In this document: positions 44,115 to 54,700 of the stretch, piece after piece
Position numbering within the stretch: the stretch's first letter is position 1
How the letters are laid out: each line of letters opens with the position of its first letter
Assembly: GCA_963741505.1 (NCBI GenBank)
Contig: CAVUIJ010000017.1
Span: 248,001-312,000 of the forward strand
Direction of reading: 5' to 3'
From: JAKFWF01 sp963741505
Lineage (GTDB): Bacteria; Pseudomonadota; Alphaproteobacteria; Rhizobiales; Hyphomicrobiaceae
Length of the DNA stretch: 64,000 bases
The notes under the pieces: model-generated
Database searches by the model: none
Seen by the model: the letters and a program-made list of their open reading frames with translations, nothing else
What the model was told of the DNA's origin: nothing
Program-made: the position numbers and the translations under genes

Positions 44115-44486
44115 TCAAGCCTCCTCCTCGTCCTCGCCGACGCCGCCGATGATGGCCGACATGTCGCCGCCGTCCTCTTCTTCCTCCTCCAGGAAGGTCT
44201 CGTCCTCCTCCGCCGCCACCGGCTCCTCGGCCGCCTCGATGTCGGCCAGGGCCTCGGTCTCGACCTCCGGCGCATCGCCTGGTGCGATCGTCTCCGGATC
44301 GGCGAATTGCTTGACCACCGGTGCCGGCTCGGGAACCACCACGGGCATCAGTGGCGCCGACGCGATCACGTACTTGGATTGGCACAGCGGGCATATGATC
44401 GGGCTGCGACCGAGATCGTAGAAGCGCGAGCCGCAATCGGAGTTCTGACAGGTGCGCTTGGTGCCGCGCGCTTGTTTCGTCGCCAT
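44115..44486 (-). CDS. TIGR02300 / FYDLN-acid protein
   Basis: 123-residue protein. The N-terminus has the family hallmark TKRTCQNSDCGSRFYDLGRS and a second CPLC pair, giving a predicted zinc ribbon. The rest is very acidic and ends with runs of Glu and Gly-Glu (EEEEEDGG, VGEDEEEA). The family is confined to alphaproteobacteria and its role is unknown. It lies near tRNA-Ala on the same strand, with a gap of 147 bp. Confidence 0.92.
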   Translation of the reverse strand: MATKQARGTKRTCQNSDCGSRFYDLGRSPIICPLCQSKYVIASAPLMPVVVPEPAPVVKQFADPETIAPGDAPEVETEALADIEAAEEPVAAEEDETFLEEEEEDGGDMSAIIGGVGEDEEEA

Positions 44487-44706
44487 GGCGAGCCTCGGAA
44501 TAGACTTGTTGGAACGGAGGGTTGGCCGGGGTCTGCCACGCCCCCGCCTGCTTGTCAAAAGGCTTCTGGAGCCTGTGGCGGCAAACCGTGAATTGATGGC
44601 ACCGCGACATACGATCTGGTAGGGCGGAGCCGATGCCGCCGCCGCGCCCCCACTCGGCTCGACCTGGCCCGCGACGGCCGGCTGCTCCGACGAAAGGGCC
44701 GGTCCC

Positions 44707-45426
44707 ATGCCGCACAGACCCGTTGCCGATGCTCGATCGCCCTGGCGCGCCCGCGTGCTGACGCTGTTCCCGGAGGCATTCCCCGGCCCGCTCGGCCTCT
44801 CGCTCGCCGGCGGCGCCCGCGACGCCGGATTGTGGGCGCTCGACACTGTCCAGATCCGCGATTTCGGTATCGGCCGCCATCGTACCGTCGACGACCACCC
44901 GGCCGGCGGCGGCGCAGGCATGGTGCTGCGCTGCGACGTCCTGGGCGCCGCGATCGACCACGCCCGCACCGACGCCGCCGACCTGCCTCTCCTCTACATG
45001 AGCCCGCGTGGCGCCCCGCTCACCCAAGCGCGCGCCCGCGCACTCGCTGCCGGTCCCGGCGTGATCGTGCTCGCTGGCCGCTTCGAGGGCGTCGACGAGC
45101 GCGTGATCGAGGCACGTGGCCTGCAGGAGGTCTCGATCGGTGACTATGTGCTGTCGGGCGGCGAGCTGGCCGCCATGGTGCTGATCGATGCCTGCGTGCG
45201 GCTGTTGCCCGGCGTGATCGGCAGCGCGGCCTCGCTCGCCGAGGAGAGTTTTTCCAGCGGCCTCCTCGAATACCCGCAGTACACCCGCCCGCGCGCCTGG
45301 GAAGGCCGCGAGATCCCCGCACCGCTGCTGTCCGGCGACCACGCCCGCATCGCGCGTTGGCGCCGCCAGGAGGCCGAGGCCATCACCCGCACACGCCGGC
45401 CGGAGCTATTGGGGCCGCAGGAATAG
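44707..45426 (+). CDS. trmD: tRNA (guanine37-N1)-methyltransferase
   Basis: 239-residue SPOUT-family enzyme that methylates G37 of tRNAs and prevents frameshifting. It shows RARVLTLFPEAFPGPLG, GGGAGMVLRCDVLGAAID, the trefoil-knot blocks VLAGRFEGVDERVIEA and SIGDYVLSGGELAAM, and SGLLEYPQYTRPRAWEG. TrmD usually sits with rpsP-rimM-rplS; none is next to it here. It is divergent from the TIGR02300 gene. Confidence 0.93.
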   Translation: MPHRPVADARSPWRARVLTLFPEAFPGPLGLSLAGGARDAGLWALDTVQIRDFGIGRHRTVDDHPAGGGAGMVLRCDVLGAAIDHARTDAADLPLLYMSPRGAPLTQARARALAAGPGVIVLAGRFEGVDERVIEARGLQEVSIGDYVLSGGELAAMVLIDACVRLLPGVIGSAASLAEESFSSGLLEYPQYTRPRAWEGREIPAPLLSGDHARIARWRRQEAEAITRTRRPELLGPQE

Positions 45427-45597
45427 AAGTTTGAAGGCTTACGCCGCCCCGGCACCCGTCGTGGGCGTCGTAGTCTGCGCGTGCAGGAATGCAACACGGC
45501 CGATGAGCGCGGTACGAATGACCCACGGGTCGCTTGTGTCGTCGCAAGTCGATCGCATATCTGATATCGGGTCAGCCGACAGCTCGGGCCTCGAGGC

Positions 45598-46507
45598 ATG
45601 GACATGAGAACATCGATCGCTACGCTCCCGACGCTGGGCACCAGTCTCCTCACTACTCTCGTCACGGTGGTCGTCGTGGCGGCCGGACCAGCGTACGCGC
45701 AGTCGGGATGGTCCGGCTCGACCCCGGTCTTCGAGGCCGACGCCAGGAAGGCGGCCGAGCAGGCAGAGGCCGAGCGCGCCGCGCGGCGCGCGACATATGG
45801 CCCGACCGTCTATCCCAAGTACATGGACGGCGGCGAGCGGCCCGACATCAAGCCCGCCGAGCCGCCGACCGTCTACTTCGACCAGCCCGAGGAGCCGGGC
45901 ACGATCATCGTCGATACGCAGGGCAAACGGCTGTTCTACGTGCTGCCGGGCAAGAAGGCCTTCCAGTATCCGATCTCCGTCGGCCGCGACGGCTTCACCT
46001 GGGCCGGCACCGAGCGCATCAGCCGCATCACCGCCTGGCCGTCGTGGACGCCACCGGCTGAGATGCACAAGCGCGTGCCCGGCCTGCCGATCACCGTGAC
46101 GGGCGGGCTCAAGAACCCTCAAGGCGCCCGCGCGCTCTATCTCGGCAGCACCATCTATCGCATCCACGGCACCAACAACGACCGCACAGTGGGCCGGGCG
46201 AACTCGTCCGGCTGCTTCCGCCTGACCAACGAGCACGTCGTCCACCTCGCCCGAATCGCGAAAGTCGGCGCGAAGGTGAAGCGTGCTGCAGGCCTACACC
46301 GGCGGCGTCAGCGAGGCCGCGCCGATGTCGTCGCTGTTCAGCTTCTTCGGCAGCAGCGAGCCGGAAAAACCGACGGCTCCACCCAAGAAACCAAAGCCGG
46401 CCGTAAAGAAGACGCCACCGGCCGCCACCAAGTCGGCGACAGCGCCGCCGCCACCCGCCGACGCCGCGGCTGCCCCCACCGCCGACGCCGGCAAGACCGC
46501 ACAGTAG
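45598..46507 (+). CDS. L,D-transpeptidase (YkuD), frameshift near C-terminus
   Basis: About 303-residue exported peptidoglycan crosslinker. A signal peptide (LVTVVVVAAGPAYAQ) is followed by an Ala/Glu-rich linker and the YkuD domain. The catalytic motif is YRIHGTNND and, downstream, GRANSSGCFRLTNEHV with the nucleophile cysteine. The frame breaks at 46282: one extra C interrupts AKVKVLQAYTGG. The C-terminal tail, in the next frame, is rich in Pro, Lys and Ala. It catalyses 3-3 crosslinks or attaches lipoproteins; which cannot be told. Confidence 0.88.
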
Positions 46508-46582
46508 GCCTGCATGCACCTTCACCGGTCGCGTTGATACGCAGCTCTCGCAACGCAACGCACGGTGCTGCCACCTTTCACC

Positions 46583-47206
46583 CTATTCCCGTCGTGGTGG
46601 CCGCTGCATCTCGAACACCTCGTCGATGACGGCGTAATCCATGTAGCCGAGCCGGGCGACGGGACGGATGCGCGTGACGTCGACCCGGCCGTCGACGATG
46701 ACATCGTCGGCGATGTGGATGCCGACGATGCGGCCGATCACCATCGTGTTGGCGTGCGGGTCCTTCGCCGTGCCGGGCAATTCGACGATCCGGACCAGCT
46801 CGCATTCCAGGTGCACCGGCGACTGCGCGACGCGCGGCGGCCGCACCAAGCGGCTCGGCGCCGCCGTCAGGCCGGCGAGACCGAACTCGTCGACCGCGCG
46901 GCCAGCGTCCGCCGAGGTCTCGTTCATCGCGCCTGCCAGCTCCGCCGTGACGATGTTGGCGACGAACTGCCCGACCTCGCGCACGTTGGCGAGGCTGTCC
47001 TTGGCGCCGCCCTCCGTGTGGGAGCCGTTGGCGCAGTACATCACCATCGGCGGCGCGCCGGAGATCGCGTTGAAGTAGGAGAACGGCGCCAGGTTGACCA
47101 CACCGGCCGCCGAGATCGTGCTGATCCAGCCGATCGGTCGCGGTGTCACCAGCGCCAGGAACGGATTGTGCGGCAGCCCGTGCGGACCGGGCGGGGCGTA
47201 GAACAT
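46583..47206 (-). CDS. Flavin reductase family protein
   Basis: 207-residue FMN-binding split-barrel protein of the flavin reductase family. It begins MFYAPPGPHGLPHNPFLALV, then TPRPIGWISTISAAGVVNLA, PFSYFNAISGAPPMVMY and KDSLANVREVGQFVANI, all typical of the group that reduces FMN for two-component oxygenases or acts as diflavin oxidoreductase. ATG 47206 starts the conserved sequence; a 14-residue extension is unconserved. No oxygenase partner is adjacent. Confidence 0.83.
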   Translation of the reverse strand: MFYAPPGPHGLPHNPFLALVTPRPIGWISTISAAGVVNLAPFSYFNAISGAPPMVMYCANGSHTEGGAKDSLANVREVGQFVANIVTAELAGAMNETSADAGRAVDEFGLAGLTAAPSRLVRPPRVAQSPVHLECELVRIVELPGTAKDPHANTMVIGRIVGIHIADDVIVDGRVDVTRIRPVARLGYMDYAVIDEVFEMQRPPRRE

Positions 47207-47350
47207 CGCTCTGCTCGCCACCGTTGTTGAAATGCGACGCTTGCGCATCCATCCAAATCGGAAAGTTCATTGCAGATCAAGGTGACGCCCAGCACTTCAA
47301 CAACAAAAGCGAACAGAGCCCGGAATATCGGCGCTCCTCTTGCGGCCGTC

Positions 47351-48317
47351 TCAGCGCTTGGCCAGCCGGCGCGTCGCTGACACCAGCTCGTGCACGATGC
47401 CGGGCTCGGTCATCGCATGGCCGGCGTCGGGCACTGAGCCGCAGGTCGGCATTCGGCCACGCCTTGCTTCAGGTCCCAGGCGTTGCGGAACGGCGTGCAC
47501 ACGTCGTAGCGGCCGTGCACGATGACGCCGGGAATGCCGGCGAGGCGGTGCGCGTTCTTGAGCAGCTGTCCGTCGCTGTCGAAGAAGCCGCCGTTGACGA
47601 AGTAGTGGCATTCGATGCGCGCGAAGGCGAGCGCGTAGCTCTCGTTGGCGAAGTGGCGCACGCGGTCGCTGTCCTCGTACAGCGACAGCGTCGAGCCCTC
47701 CCACACGCTCCACGCCCTGGCGGCGGCGATCTGCACGCTGCGATCGGGGTGCGTCAGGCGCTTGTAGTAGGCGCCGATCATGTCGCCGCGCTCGGCCGGC
47801 GGGATCTGCGCGAGGTAGGGCTCGAACGCATCCGGATAGATCCAGCTCGCGCCGTCCTGGTAGAACCAGTCGAGCTCGACCCGGCGCAGCAGGAAGATGC
47901 CGCGCAGGACGAGGCCGGTGACGCGCTCGGGATGCGTCTCGGCGTAGGCGAGCGACAACGTCGAGCCCCACGAGCCGCCGAACAGTTGCCAGCGATCGAT
48001 GCCGAGCCGCTCGCGCAGCCGCTCCATGTCGGCGACCAGATCCCAGGTGGTGTTGCGCCTCCAGGCTCGCATGCGGCGTCGAGCGCCCGCAGCCGCGCTG
48101 GTCGAACAGGATGATGCGGTAGCGGTCCGGATCGTGGCAGCGGCGCATGGTCGGGTTCGAGCCGCCGCCGGGTCCGCCGTGCACGACGATCACCGGTATG
48201 CCGTCGGGATTGCCGCACTGCTCGTAGTAGATCTCGTGGCCGCCCGTGACGACCATCCGCGCCTGCGCGATACGGCTCGATCGGCGGATAGAGGCCAAGT
48301 CGATCCCTGTCGTTCAT
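47351..48317 (-). CDS. pip: Proline iminopeptidase, frameshifted
   Basis: Alpha/beta hydrolase that removes N-terminal proline from peptides. It starts MNDRDRLGLYPPIEPY; VVHGGPGGGSNPTM is the oxyanion loop, LFDQRGCGRSTPHA the DQRG signature and LFGGSWGSTLSLAY the nucleophile elbow; VHGRYDVCTP carries the aspartate and PDAGHAMTEPG the histidine. Breaks near 48270, 48060 and 47440 split these. The total of about 322 residues fits. Confidence 0.9.
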
Positions 48318-48409
48318 GCCGGCCACGTCCCCATCTTGCGCCAGGCGATCGCCTGCGAGCGGTCAGTGCGCTTAGCCCCGACTGCACGAGGTTGCAAGGC
48401 CGGCATGAC

Positions 48410-50246
48410 CTACGGCCCGCGCCGCCGCTTCAGCCGCTGCAGGCGCACGTCCCGGTCGTGCACGGTCTCCCCGCCCGGCAGCCGCATGTCGCGCACCACC
48501 TCGAGCACGTGGCGGCCGGGCACGGGGCCGAGCCTGGTCGCCAGGATGGCGGTCAGAAATGCCGCCGGCATGCCGAGCACGGCCGCCAGCCGTCCCGGCA
48601 CGCCCAGCAGCGCCGCCTCCCCCGCCAGGATCGCCAGCACCGCGACCACGAAGCCCGTGATCAGCCCGGCGATGGCGCCCACCGCGTTGAGCCGCTTCCA
48701 CCAGATCGACAGCACCACGACCGGGAACGCGGTCGAGGCCGACAGCGCCAGCGCCCACAACATCAGGTCGAGCGGATCGAACCGGATGAACACCGCCATC
48801 CAGCCGACCAGCAGCGCCGCGACCGCCGTCGCCCCGCGCACCAGATTGAGGCGCAGCGGCTCCGGCGGCGCCTCGGACACCAGTCCGCCCACCGCGTCCT
48901 CCGCGACGAGGAAGCCGATCGCGAGCATGCTCGCCGCCGCCCCCAGCAGCGCCGCGGCGATCGCCCCCGCCAGCGCCAGGTGCAGCATCACGGCCGGGAA
49001 CCCCGCCGCGATCGGCAGCGCGAACAGCACGCCGTCGCGCTTGAAGCTGAAGCTCGTCAGCGGCAGCCGGGCCATGTTGCCGTCGACGCTGGCAAGCCCC
49101 ATCGCCTGCAGTTGCTTGAACCAGTCCGGCAGCCGGTCCGGGCTCAGCGTTGCCAGTTGCTGCATGGCCATGTCGCGCATGAACACCGCGACCGACGCCG
49201 CCGTCAGCATCAGGATGCCGGCGAACACCAGCGCCCAGCCGTTGGCCTTGCGTGCCTCGTAGACGCCGGGCACCGTCCCCGTGCGCGGCAGCAGCCATGG
49301 CGCGGCCGCGATGCCGCACATCACAGTGAGCGTCATCAGGATGAACGCGACCGGTCCGACGCTGGCATAGGGCTGGGCGATGCGGTGGGTGAGCGGCTCG
49401 AGCCCGATGCCGGCCAGCTCGAGCGCCATCGACGGCGCGATCGGCACCGGCACGCCCTGGATCGCCTCCATGCGCCCGATCGCGCGCAGCACCGGTCCGT
49501 GGCTGAGCTGCGGCAGCGGCAGGTTGGTTACCATGCCGGCGACGATGGCGACCGGCACCAGCACCGCGATCAACGCCACGATCGCTGCCGCCGCGCCGCT
49601 CCACGACAGCGAGCGCATGCCGCCGAGCAGCACCATGGCCAGCACGCACACCAGCAGCAGCGGTGCCACGCGCCCCTCGGGCACGTCGGCAAGCCAGCCA
49701 GCCGCGACCGCGCCCATCTTGATCTCTGCGGCCGCGATCGAGCAGCATCGGCATCACCATCACCGCGGCCGCGGTGAGCCTGACAGCCTTGCTCTCGAGC
49801 CGCCGCCCCAGATAGCTCGGCACCGTGTAGGCGCCGAACTTGCGGAAATAGGGCGCCAGCAGCAGCGCCATCACCACGAATCCCGCGACCACGCCGGAGG
49901 CGATGCACCACGCATCGTGACCGTTGATGAAAAACAATCCCGTGCCGGCGACGAGCCCCGTCGACCCGAGCGCCGAGCCGGCCAGCAGCAGCCCGGCATA
50001 GACCGCCGGCACGCGGCGTCCGGCAACGAAGAAGTCGTTCGGCTCGCGGCACGCCGCGACGAGCCCGATCGCCATGTAGAGCATGAGCGGCACGACCAGC
50101 ATCGCGGAGCGCAGTGCCCAGCCGGGCCAGCCCAGTTGCTCGAAGATCAGCAACAGCAGCACGACACCGACGAAGGCGCTCGAGAAGATGCCGAAATAGG
50201 TGCCGAGCCGCGGATTGATCAGGCGGCGCTGGGAGGGCTGGCGCAT
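48410..50246 (-). CDS. Sodium:solute symporter, ActP-like (DUF4212 partner), one frameshift
   Basis: About 612-residue membrane protein with 13 or more hydrophobic segments. The N-terminal half has FFVAGRRVPAVYAGLLLAGS, the SSS signature region and VPSYLGRRLESKAVRLTAAA; the C-terminal half has SASTAFPVVVLSIWWKRLNA and VGAIAGLITGFVVAV. The frame breaks near 49735. The closest family is the acetate/carboxylate symporter whose small partner is a DUF4212 protein, encoded directly upstream with 82 bp between. Role: sodium-driven uptake of acetate or another short carboxylate (inference). Confidence 0.87.
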
Positions 50247-50328
50247 GGGACCCGTCGGGCTCGTCTCGAGGATCTGAAGGTTTCGTCGGCACGCAGGTCA
50301 TTCAGTCCGATAGTCGCGGACCGACGCC

Positions 50329-50586
50329 TCAAACGTCGTCGTTGGCGCCATGCCAGTGGTCGATCGCGTCTTGCCGGTTGATGAACGACCCGATGGTGAA
50401 GATCGCGATCAGCAGCAGGCCGTGTCCCATCAGGAAGTAGCCCAGCGGGAAGCCCAGGAACTTGTTGTGGTTGAGCGCGTCGACATAGAGCGGCAGCACC
50501 ACCAGCACGACCAGGAACGGAACGAGGCTGGCGATCACCTGCCACTTGGTATGGCGCCAATACGGCTTGCGCTCCTCCAGATCCAT
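50329..50586 (-). CDS. DUF4212 small membrane protein, symporter partner
   Basis: 85-residue protein with two transmembrane helices (IASLVPFLVVLVVLPLYVDA and GHGLLLIAIFTIGSFINR) and the family block ALNHNKFLGFPLGYFLMG. DUF4212 proteins are small subunits of sodium/substrate symporters. AAGGAG nine bases before ATG 50586 is strong. It is the first gene of the symporter operon. The region upstream holds a tandem repeat array (50641-50722). Confidence 0.9.
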   Translation of the reverse strand: MDLEERKPYWRHTKWQVIASLVPFLVVLVVLPLYVDALNHNKFLGFPLGYFLMGHGLLLIAIFTIGSFINRQDAIDHWHGANDDV

Positions 50587-50640
50587 CCTTCGGCTCCTTT
50601 TCTACACCATGATGGCAGGGCGGCTGCCGGCACGCCAGGC

Positions 50641-50722
50641 TTGGTTATTCACGAGCTTGGTTGCTCGCGAGGATTGGTCACTCTCGGTTCTTGGTCGCCC
50701 ACGAGTGTGGCTTTTCGTAGGG
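50641..50722. repeat. Five-unit 16-17 bp tandem array in the symporter/regulator intergenic region
   Basis: Units begin at 50641, 50657, 50674, 50691 and 50708: TTGGTTATTCACGAGC, TTGGTTGCTCGCGAGGA, TTGGTCACTCTCGGTTC, TTGGTCGCCCACGAGTG and TGGCTTTTCGTAGGG. The consensus TTGGTYNYYCNCGAG is imperfect and the period regular. It lies 55-136 bp before the DUF4212 start and about 370 bp before the divergent response regulator. Confidence 0.7.
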
Positions 50723-50811
50723 TCGTCCGCAATGTTGACGCGCATTGCCCCCGGTGCGTGGCGGACAATCCACACCCCGGCCCCCAGGGCAATCGCGTTT
50801 GGGGATCTCAT

Positions 50812-50905
50812 GTAGGTCGGGCTGAGCGCCCTTGGCGCGAGGCCCGACGATGCCGTCGATATCGGGCTTCGGCCGGCTGAAGCGTCGACTTCAGCACCGA
50901 CCTAC
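50812..50905. repeat. Composite palindromic repeat, family A copy 5
   Basis: GTAGGTCGGGCTGAGCGCC, an inner palindrome (GCGCCCTTGGCGC), then GGCCCGAC. A second arm pair GTCGACTTCAGCACCGACCTAC closes the element. It is in the divergent intergenic region between the DUF4212 gene and the response regulator. Confidence 0.65.
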
Positions 50906-51087
50906 CGTCCAATCGCGATGACGCTGCGGCCACACCCGGACTAGGCAACACGGGCAAGGTTGCTCGAAAACCGCCCGATCGTAGCACGCACACTTGCTTT
51001 ATTGCCTGAAAAAGTCGCATCATGCCAAGGTCGTCATGCCAAAGTCGATGCAGGGCGACTTGCCCAAGCCGCAAACCGAGGCCGCGA

Positions 51088-51759
51088 ATGTCTGCGCACC
51101 GGATCGTCATCGTCGACGACCACCCGCTGTTTAGGGGCGCGTTGTCGCAAGCGCTTGCGGTGGCCATCCGCGGCGTCGAGATCATCGAGGCAGGAAGCCT
51201 GGACGAGCTCACCGACAAGCTCGCGACCGAAGGCGAAGTGGACCTCGTGCTGCTCGATCTGACGATGCCGGGCGTGCAGGGCTTGTCGGGACTGCTGTTC
51301 CTGCGCGCTCAGCACCCCGAGATACCCGTCGTGATCGTTTCGGCCAGCGAGGAGCCAGCGACTGTCCGGCGCGCACTGCAATTCGGCGCCTCCGGCTACA
51401 TTCCGAAATCGCTGCCTGTCGACCAGATCAGGACGGCGGTGAAGAAGGTTCTCGACGGCGAGGTGTGGAGCCCGCCCGGCATCGCGCTCGACGGCACCGG
51501 CGACGCGGAAGCGACCGACCTCGCAACCCGATTGTCGACGCTGACGCCACAGCAGATGCGCGTGCTGATGATGCTCGGCGAGGGCCTGCTCAACAAGCAG
51601 ATCGCCTACAAACTTGGCGTATCCGAAGCGACCATCAAGGCGCACGTGTCGGCGATCCTGCAGAAGCTCGGCGTCGACAGCCGCACGCAGGCCGTGATCG
51701 CGATCGGCAAGATCGGCATGGCCGAGTGGCAGAAAAGCCCGGACACGGGCAGCGCCTGA
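51088..51759 (+). CDS. NarL/FixJ response regulator (CrbR-like)
   Basis: 223-residue regulator. The receiver domain has acidic pair VDDHPLF, phospho-aspartate 57 in VDLVLLDLTMPG, the switch threonine/serine in VIVSASEEPA and lysine in YIPKSLPVDQ. The C-terminal HTH is LTPQQMRVLMMLGEGLLNKQ then ATIKAHVSAILQKLG. ATG 51088 (MSAHRIVIVDDH) fits the receiver start. It converges with the symporter-kinase gene, with a 24-bp gap. In Vibrio and Pseudomonas this pair (CrbS/CrbR, MxtR/ErdR) controls acetate use; the same is inferred here. Confidence 0.9.
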   Translation: MSAHRIVIVDDHPLFRGALSQALAVAIRGVEIIEAGSLDELTDKLATEGEVDLVLLDLTMPGVQGLSGLLFLRAQHPEIPVVIVSASEEPATVRRALQFGASGYIPKSLPVDQIRTAVKKVLDGEVWSPPGIALDGTGDAEATDLATRLSTLTPQQMRVLMMLGEGLLNKQIAYKLGVSEATIKAHVSAILQKLGVDSRTQAVIAIGKIGMAEWQKSPDTGSA

Positions 51760-51783
51760 CTGCTCCCGCGTATCCGCCAGCGC

Positions 51784-54700
51784 CTACTCCGCCGCTTCCC
51801 TGCTGATCGTATAGCGCATCAGCACGGACCTGAGCGCTGCCGCCTTCAACGGCTTGCGCAACACCAATAGTCCGTTGTCGCGCAACTGCCGGCTCACCTC
51901 TGGCGAATGGTCGGCCGTAATGATGACGGCCGGCACCGCGCGGCCGACCGCCTGTTGCACGGCAGCGATCGCATCGACGCCTGTGCCCTTGTCGAGGTGA
52001 TAGTCGGCGAGTACGACCTGCAGCGTTTGCCGATGCGGCTCGACAGTCGCCACTGCCGCTTCCGCGCTTGAAGCCAGAAGCACCTCGCACCCCCAGCCGC
52101 TGAGCAGCGCGCGCATGCCTTCCAGCACCGCCGGCTCGTTATCGATGCACAGCACCGTGCACCCCGCGAGGCTGCCCATGGCGTGCATCGGAAGCTCGAC
52201 CGGAGCGGTAGTGACACTCGTCGGTGCCGCCACCGGCAGCTCGGTCCAGAACATCGCACCGCGACCGGGCGCGGAGCTGAGCCTGATCGGCACGTCGAGA
52301 ACCTTGCAGACGCGCTCCACGATCGACAGGCCGAGGCCCAGGCCGCGCGCATCGCCCGGCCGTGTCCTGCAGCCGCTGGAACTCCTTGAAGATCAGCTTG
52401 TGCTTCGAGGCGGGAATGCCGGGCCCGGTGTCGCGCAACCTCGATGCGGACGCGATCGCCCTGCCGCCGGACTCCGACCAGCACGCGGCCTTCGCGCGTG
52501 TATTTGACCGCATTGGCGACGAGGTTCTGCAGCACGCGCTTCAACAGGCGGCGGTCGGTACGGACCCACAGCCGTGCTCGGCACGATCCTGAGCTCGAGA
52601 CCCTTTCCGGCGGCAAGCGGCCCGAACTCGACCTGCAGGCTGGCCAGCAGGTCGGCGAGCGGCACCGCCGTGATCTCCGGCTCCAGCCGGCCCGCATCGA
52701 GCCGCGAGATGTCGATCAGCGCGGAGAGGATCTCCTCGACCGAGGTCAGCGCCGCATCGATGTTGCCGGCGATCGCGCGATCGGTCTTGCCGAGGTCGCC
52801 GCTCGACGAGGCTCGAGGCATACAGGCGCGCCGCGTTGAGCGGCTGCAGCAGGTCGTGGCTGGCCGCGGCGAGGAACCGCGTCTTGTCGAGGTTGGCCTC
52901 GTCGGCCTTGGCCTTGGCGCTGCCAGCGCGCATTGCAGCCTCGAGTGCTGCGTGCGCTCGCTTGACGCGCCGCTCCAGCGTCTCGTTGGCCCGCGCCAGC
53001 TCGTTGGCCGCCTCGACGCGCTCGGTGATGTCGGAGAACGTGCACACGATGCCGCCCTGCGACTGCGGCATCGCCGAGGTGCGGAACTCCAGGATGCGCT
53101 TGCCGCCCTCGAACGTGCTCCTGGAACGTCTCCTTGGTGCACCGCGAAGCCGCATCAAGCGGTCGGCGACCAGCTCGTCGATCGGCCCTTCGCCGAAGTC
53201 GCCACGCTCCGCGCAGTGCCGCAGGATCTGTCGAGCGGAACGCCGACGCGGCCGAGCTCCTCCGGCAGCGCCAGCAGCTCGCGGAACTGCCGGTTCCAGC
53301 ACACGAGGCCGCATGTCCTTGTCGAACACGCCGAGGCCGTGGCGCACCTGGTCGAGCGCGGATTGCAGCAGGTCGCGGTTGTACTGCAGCGCCTCCGACG
53401 CATCGTCGAGCAGCTTCAGCGCCGACGGGCTGCCGACGTTGCCGCGCCGCAGCAGCAGCGACATCACGAGCCGCGCGGAGGCCGCACCGATCGCGCTCGT
53501 CAGCAGATGCTCGGTGAACCGCAGCGTCTGCAGGTCGGCTTCCGCCTGCGGCTTCAGCGTGATGTTGCGGCTCGCGCGCGTACTCGGCGAACGAGCGCTC
53601 GGCGCGCTCCGCGCCCAGATAGCGCGTCACCGTGGCCTGCAGGTCGCCGACCGTCAGCGACGTGCGCCACAGCCGGAACGCCGGCTGCCGGCGCCGTCGC
53701 GGGGCAGGTCGTCGTAGCACGAACACATGCGCCTGCAGCCGCTCGATCGGCTCCGGCGCGCGCCACAGCGAGACCGCGACATAGGCCGTGATGTTGGCGA
53801 CCATGCTCCACAGCACGCCGTGGGTGAGCGGATCGAACGCCAGGTAGAACAGCGCCTGCGGCCGCAGCACCGCGATGCCGAACGGCCCCATCGCGCAGGA
53901 TGTCGGCCGGCAGCAGCCCGGCCTTGACGATCCACGGCAGCAGCAGCGTGTAGCCCCACACCGCGAAGCCGGCGAGCATGCCGGCGATCGCGCCGCGCGC
54001 GGTACCCCGGCGCCAGACGAGCCCGCCGAAGAAGGCCGGCGCGAGCTGCGCGATCGCCGCGAACGAGACGAGGCCGATCGCGGCCAGCCCCTGCGCCTGG
54101 CCGAGCGCGCTTGTAGACGAGATAGCCGCCGAGCACGATCGACGACGATGGCGATGCGGCGGATGATCGAGCAGCAGGCTCGGCCAGATCCTCGCGCTGC
54201 ATCCGATCGTCGAGCAGCCGGTGCTTGCAGCAGCAGCGGCACGACGAGGCCGTTGCACACCATGATCGACAGCGCGACCGATTCCACGACCACCATCGCC
54301 GTCGCCGCCGACAGCCCGCCGATGTAGGCCAGGCCGTCACGATCGTGTCGAGCCCTTGGCCATCGGCAGCGCCAGCACGTACATGTCGGCGTCGACGAGG
54401 CCCTTGCGGCAGGATGAGCAGGCCCGCCGCCGCGATCGGAACGACGAACAGGTTGATCGCGACGAGGTAGAGCGGAAACAGCCACGACGCGCGCCTGATC
54501 TCGCGCTCGGAGTGGTTCTCGACCACCGTGACGTGGAACTGGCGCGGCAGCAGCAGGATCGCGCAGAAGCTGAGGAACGTCACCGTCAGCCACGTGCCGC
54601 CGTTGAACGTCCGGTCGAAGCGTGGCACCGATCTCGGTGTTGGCGCGCACCGCCTCGAGGAAGCCGCCGAAGCCGCCGAACACGGAGAACAGCACGAACA

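Noticed and set aside
50641..50722. Possible CRISPR array.
   Set aside because: Units are contiguous without spacers, imperfect, and only 16-17 bp long; no cas gene is in the window.
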